13,719 bases of DNA from an uncultured Collinsella sp. Lineage in GTDB: Bacteria > Actinomycetota > Coriobacteriia > Coriobacteriales > Coriobacteriaceae. The stretch spans positions 1-13,719 of the forward strand of contig CAKUCJ010000009.1 in assembly GCA_934643435.1 (NCBI GenBank), written 5' to 3'. The translations under genes and the position numbers were made by a program. Below, piece by piece: positions 11,348 through 13,719 of the stretch; positions within the stretch are counted from its first letter, which is position 1, and each line of letters begins with the position of its first letter. The notes beneath the pieces are model-generated. The model was not told where the DNA came from. It was given only the letters and a program-made list of their open reading frames with translations, and did not search any database.

Positions 11348-11382
11348 AAAAAGAGGCAGGGGCACCTTTCGATACCCCTGCC
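11348..11382 (-). terminator. Intrinsic terminator of par operon
   Basis: GGCAGGGG (11355-11362) and CCCCTGCC (11375-11382) form an 8-bp stem; on the minus strand it is followed by TCTTTTTA. It lies 40 bases after the stop of the partition partner gene. Confidence 0.8.
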
Positions 11383-11422
11383 CTGATCCTCTTGGATTTT
11401 CATTTTGCCATAACGAGTCGAA

Positions 11423-11677
11423 CTAATCGCCGTACTCGAACCCATCTAAGATTTCATCGACGGCGTTTTGCAGGAGAGCCGTGATGGTCCTTCCCTCCTG
11501 CTTACAGTAGGCCTTGAGGGCCGCGTGTTTCTTTGCGGACACGTAGAAGGTGATCATCTTGCGGTCATCGCTGCCGGAATCGCCCTTGTGAGCCGTGTCC
11601 TGGTTGTCCATGAGCCGTTTCTTTGCCGGTTTGGAGCCGGTATCGGCGAAGGCGTTGAAGTTGTTCTTGATGGGCAT
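11423..11677 (-). CDS. RHH partition protein, ParG-like centromere binder
   Basis: The 84-residue product has a flexible basic N-terminus (1-40) and an RHH domain at 41-78 (strand MITFYVS, helix KKHAALKAYCKQ, GRTITALLQNAVDEILDG). This matches the centromere-binding partners of small ParA ATPases in type Ib systems such as ParF/ParG, whose mobile N-terminal tail stimulates the ATPase and whose RHH dimer binds the centromere and represses the operon. Its AUG overlaps the ParA stop (TAATG). The TTCTAGAA motifs upstream of parA are the likely targets. No ParB-type protein with a helix-turn-helix is present in the window. Confidence 0.75.
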   Translation of the reverse strand: MPIKNNFNAFADTGSKPAKKRLMDNQDTAHKGDSGSDDRKMITFYVSAKKHAALKAYCKQEGRTITALLQNAVDEILDGFEYGD

Positions 11678-12273
11678 TACAGGGCCTCCCTGATCTCGTT
11701 GTAAACGTCCTCGTAGCCGTACAGGCTCGACCCGAAAGGAAGGCCGAAGTAGCCCTTCAGGTCCTCCTTCTGGCGGATAGCGGCGTCGAAGTACGAGATG
11801 CCGCCTCCGGCAAGGTTCTCCTGCGCAGACTTGAACCCGTTCGTGTTGGTGAGCACGCGCGTCAGCAAGACGGCATACGGCCTACCGTTGGCCTCCATTG
11901 TCTTAACGGTTTCAGCAGTCTTGACGAGGTCCGCGTTGCCGGTGCCGGTCGGCACGATTACAAAGTCGGATGCTTCCTGTGCGGCGTCCAGGATTGCGCC
12001 GCTCGGCGGGCAGTCGATGAGCGCCCATTTCTCCGGGTCGCCCTTGTACTTCCGTGCGGCACGCTTGACCGTCGCCGGATTCGCGGCGTCGACAACGAAC
12101 GGCAGCGGACTTCCGCTGTCTTCGGCACTGTCGGCCCAGAACGTGGCCGATCCCTGCGGGTCGGCGTCGAGTACGATGACGTCCTTGCCGTCGCGAGTCG
12201 CCGCCGTGGCGAGCGCAATGCAGCTGGTCGTCTTACCTACCCCGCCCTTCAGATTCAACAGCGAGACAATCAT
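11677..12273 (-). CDS. parA: ParA/ParF-type partition ATPase
   Basis: The 198-residue Walker-type ATPase starts MIVSLLNLKGGVGKTTSCIA with a deviant Walker A motif (KGGVGKTT, 9-16). DADPQGSATFW at 36-46 is motif A', and LIDCPP at 85-90 is Walker B. It lacks the N-terminal helix-turn-helix of large ParA proteins, as in type Ib systems. Function: ATP-dependent movement of plasmid copies to daughter cells. I chose AUG 12273 because AAAGGA lies nine bases upstream and the family begins right before the P-loop strand; an AUG at 12294 would add seven residues. It is the first gene of a two-gene operon; the repeat cluster upstream is the probable centromere and operator. Confidence 0.92.
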   Translation of the reverse strand: MIVSLLNLKGGVGKTTSCIALATAATRDGKDVIVLDADPQGSATFWADSAEDSGSPLPFVVDAANPATVKRAARKYKGDPEKWALIDCPPSGAILDAAQEASDFVIVPTGTGNADLVKTAETVKTMEANGRPYAVLLTRVLTNTNGFKSAQENLAGGGISYFDAAIRQKEDLKGYFGLPFGSSLYGYEDVYNEIREAL

Positions 12274-12297
12274 TCCCAACCGTCCTTTCCGCATCTC

Positions 12298-12413
12298 TTC
12301 TAGAACATTTCTATAAAACCTATAGATTTATCTTAGCGTATCGCAGGCCCGCGGTGATTGGGATTTCAATCAAATCTATAGGACTTCTAGAAATAATATA
12401 GAAACTTTCTAGA
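12298..12413. promoter_or_regulatory. Centromere-like TTCTAGAA/CTATAGA cluster upstream of parA
   Basis: TTCTAGAA at 12298-12305 and 12385-12392, TTCTATAA at 12309-12316, CCTATAGATTT at 12319-12329 exactly inverted at 12372-12382, TATAGAAA near 12399 and TTTCTAGA at 12406-12413. Several centres are 10-11 bp apart, one helical turn. In type Ib systems the RHH protein binds such repeats upstream of parA for partition and repression. The par promoter should also lie here. Confidence 0.65.
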
Positions 12414-12469
12414 TATATATGCATGGCGGACCCGAATGTGATTGAGTGAGGGCAGTGGCGGCTAGCTAC

Positions 12470-12517
12470 TTGTCCTTGCGAGGCGAAATGATGTAATCTA
12501 ATTATGTCTTACATAAT
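12470..12517 (+). promoter_or_regulatory. Promoter and operator of toxin-antitoxin pair
   Basis: TTGTCC (12470-12475) and TGTAAT (12492-12497), 16 bp apart, form a plausible promoter. ATTATGT-CTT-ACATAAT (12501-12517) is a perfect dyad covering the expected start of transcription, a likely site for the RHH antitoxin. Confidence 0.5.
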
Positions 12518-12537
12518 CGTCTTGTGATTGGAGCGGC

Positions 12538-12807
12538 GTGCTTGAGATTTTAGACTCGGCGCTACGGCACGGATTCTCAGAGTCCGAGTTGCGCGGCATC
12601 TGGGAAACAGTCCCGGAAGACTCCGTCGTTCACGTTCGGCACGGCAAGCAGCCGCCGCACTACATGATGGTCGGAACGACGGTTGACGGACGAATAGTCG
12701 AACTGATCGCTTTTACGGATGGGTTCGATTGGTATCTGTTCCATGCTATGACGCCGATGACCCCAGGCTTCAAGAAGGAGTACATCGAGAACGGAGGAAT
12801 GCTATGA
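12538..12807 (+). CDS. Probable toxin of TA pair (BrnT/DUF4258-like)
   Basis: The 89-residue product begins, after a GTG start, MLEILDSALRHGFSESELRG. The order HGFSE..., a strand VVHVRHGK, then MMVGTTVDGRIVELIAFTDG and HAMTPMTPGFKKEY resembles BrnT-type RNase toxins, in which a catalytic-like fold ends in a strand followed by a basic helix; the match is from memory of the pattern and is not certain. GGAG lies 4 bases before the GTG. It overlaps the next gene by ATGA. Toxin first, antitoxin second is the BrnT-BrnA order. Confidence 0.6.
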   Translation: MLEILDSALRHGFSESELRGIWETVPEDSVVHVRHGKQPPHYMMVGTTVDGRIVELIAFTDGFDWYLFHAMTPMTPGFKKEYIENGGML

Positions 12808-13106
12808 GCGTTATCGATACGAGCGATAAGAAGAAAGTGATCGCCGTCGCTGAGAACGGCGTTCCCGTCACCGGGGCCATGGTTGATGAATGGTGCGCGG
12901 CTTACGATAAGGGTGAGCTGCCGGAGGGGTATGCCGTCGATGGTGTGGCGACGGTCGGCAGGCCCCCGCTTCATGGCGAGCGTATGTCGACGATGACGAT
13001 CCGGCTTCCAAAATCACAAAAGACGAAACTTGAGGATGAGGCTCGTGCCCACGGTGTGTCGACGAGCACATATGTCAGGCGTATTTTGACACTGCGTAGC
13101 GCCTAA
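12804..13106 (+). CDS. RHH antitoxin partner
   Basis: The 100-residue product has an N-terminal half rich in charged residues (1-58, WCAAYDKGELPEGY) and a ribbon-helix-helix at about 62-97 (MSTMTIRLPKSQKTKLEDEA, then RAHGVSTSTYVRRIL). The DNA-binding domain at the C-terminus, with the toxin-binding part at the N-terminus, fits BrnA-like antitoxins. GGAGGA precedes AUG 12804 by five bases, and the ATGA overlap couples it to the toxin. It should repress the promoter at 12470-12517 together with the toxin, and keep the plasmid in the population. Confidence 0.7.
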   Translation: MSVIDTSDKKKVIAVAENGVPVTGAMVDEWCAAYDKGELPEGYAVDGVATVGRPPLHGERMSTMTIRLPKSQKTKLEDEARAHGVSTSTYVRRILTLRSA

Positions 13107-13127
13107 TCATTAAAGATAAACGGTAAA

Positions 13128-13172
13128 GTTTCTAGAAATCCTCTATATATGTTCTAGAGGATTTCTAGAAAC
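13128..13172. repeat. TCTAGA inverted repeat after TA pair
   Basis: Perfect 18-bp arms GTTTCTAGAAATCCTCTA (13128-13145) and its reverse complement (13155-13172) with a 9-bp centre. It shares the TTCTAGAA word with 7041-7081 and the par centromere. It lies 22 bases after the antitoxin stop; no T-run follows. Confidence 0.75.
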
Positions 13173-13204
13173 AACTGGTATTGCAACCGGTATTTTGATC
13201 TGGG

Positions 13205-13450
13205 CTACGAAAGGTTACGGATCCAGATTCCGTGCTGCGTGGAGCCGGTGATTTTGTATCCGTAGCGGTCGATTCACGCCGCAAGCCTGTCCCAGTCGAT
13301 GCGTTTCCAGTTGCCGCCCGGCGCGTGGTTCACGATGAGCCCGCCGGCGACCATGAGCGCGTGGTTGCGTGCCTCGCGCGCGAGCGCCCTCTTCTTGTCC
13401 GAAATCTGGACCTCGGCCTGCTTCTTCTTGCATTGAAGCCTGAACCAGGT
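13205..13450 (-). pseudogene. Decayed small gene with in-frame stop
   Basis: On the minus strand one frame reads KKKQAEVQISDKKRALAREA, RNHALMVAGGLIVNHAPGGN and WKRIDWDRLAA, then a TGA at 13276-13274, then continues in frame as IDRYGYKITGSTQHGIWIRN LS to a TAG at 13207-13205. The composition (K/R-rich helix, then WKRIDWDRL) looks like a real protein, yet there is no start codon near the 5' end: a TGA at 13453-13451 precedes it. It recalls small proteins of conjugative elements, but I cannot name a family. Seen: the frame and its stop. Inferred: loss of function. Confidence 0.5.
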
Positions 13451-13464
13451 TCAGCTGGCATGGT

Positions 13465-13501
13465 TAAAAACGAGGGGCGACGCTTTTGCGTCACCCCTCG
13501 T
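13465..13501 (-). terminator. Intrinsic terminator of small secreted-type gene
   Basis: ACGAGGGGCGACGC (13470-13483) and GCGTCACCCCTCGT (13488-13501) pair with one wobble across a TTTT loop; on the minus strand a TTTTT run follows. It lies 16 bases after the stop codon at 13517. Confidence 0.9.
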
Positions 13502-13516
13502 CCCGGCCGGGTTGCT

Positions 13517-13719
13517 TTAGTTGTACACACGGTAGTTACACTTGAACTGGGTTATGTGTCCATAGTGGGAGCCGTACCAACCCGATGTATAGCTGATTGC
13601 TTTTGCGCCTAGATATTCGTATCTCTTGTTGTAGCGAAGCTCACGGTAGGTCGTGTCGTACTCTGCTACGTAAAACGTGTCTCCAGAGAAGGCTTTGTAC
13701 CGGTCCTTAACCGTCGAAG
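13517..13719 (-). CDS. C-terminal part of small secreted-type protein
   Basis: The minus-strand frame enters at 13719 and ends at TAA 13519-13517, giving 66 residues that start STVKDRYKAFSGDTFYVAEY and end FKCNYRVYN. It is basic and very rich in Tyr (13 of 66) with SGWYGSHYGH near the end and a single Cys. If the molecule is circular, this joins the 25 codons at 1-76 plus one codon across the junction, giving 92 residues with a signal-peptide-like N-terminus. A strong terminator follows at once. The size, export signal and aromatic, basic mature part recall small bacteriocins or surface peptides, but no known bacteriocin family matches, including the lactococcin 972 type, so the function is open. 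Confidence 0.65.
   Translation of the reverse strand, partial: STVKDRYKAFSGDTFYVAEYDTTYRELRYNKRYEYLGAKAISYTSGWYGSHYGHITQFKCNYRVYN

Noticed and set aside
13330-13530. 66-codon minus frame RSRPRSRFRTRRG
   Set aside because: Out-of-frame shadow of the decayed gene and crosses the terminator.

Overview
The window reads as a small mobilizable plasmid, or most of one, from a high-GC Gram-positive bacterium. Most genes have GC-rich third positions, use Gram-positive style GGAGG ribosome sites and AUG/GUG starts. The lipoprotein, the small type Ib partition pair and the ribbon-helix-helix control proteins fit an Actinomycetota host; a gut lineage such as Coriobacteriia or Bifidobacterium is my guess and not proven by the sequence. 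There are no rRNA, tRNA or CRISPR features and no chromosomal housekeeping genes. The molecule is probably circular: a minus-strand reading frame at the right end continues in frame through position 1 to an AUG at 76 that has an AGGUG ribosome site, giving one 92-residue secreted-type protein.

Layout. 1-1200 is non-coding apart from the N-terminus of that protein. It holds a striking array of degenerate 8-bp units (419-490, 574-717, 818-905), partly enclosed by long inverted-repeat arms, followed by a nested hairpin (1016-1081). 1200-2035 is rich in hairpins and CGATTCG/CGAATCG motifs and is one candidate transfer-origin region; it precedes mobC-mobA (2040-3769), a more AT-rich mobilization module. 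3770-4880 carries two small minus-strand genes (a helical protein and an orphan RelB-like antitoxin), a plus-strand terminator without an obvious gene, and a candidate resolution site in front of a serine recombinase (4878-5462). 5687-7024 is a tight operon of a coiled-coil protein, a two-helix membrane protein and a DUF5067-like lipoprotein, probably an envelope-associated cargo. 7054-9151 is a minus-strand operon of three metallophosphoesterases with translationally overlapping starts.

Replication and maintenance lie on the right. A CopG-like protein (9555-9710) and a winged-helix protein (9911-10429) precede 13 palindromic iterons (10524-10856) and an AT-rich stretch (10857-10895); the winged-helix protein is the best candidate initiator although it belongs to no classical Rep family that I recognise. 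Next come a repeat-rich non-coding block, a ParA/ParF-type ATPase with a ribbon-helix-helix partner (11423-12273, minus strand), a centromere-like TTCTAGAA cluster (12298-12413) and a toxin-antitoxin pair (12538-13106). The right end has an 18-bp-armed TCTAGA inverted repeat, a decayed gene with an in-frame stop, a terminator and the 3' part of the junction-spanning gene.

Together the genes provide copy control, segregation, post-segregational stability, multimer resolution and mobilization, with the lipoprotein operon, the phosphoesterases and the small secreted protein as accessory cargo. The most unusual signal is the octamer array near the left end: its pattern RYRNNRYW is also nearly matched by the two halves of the iterons 10 kb away.
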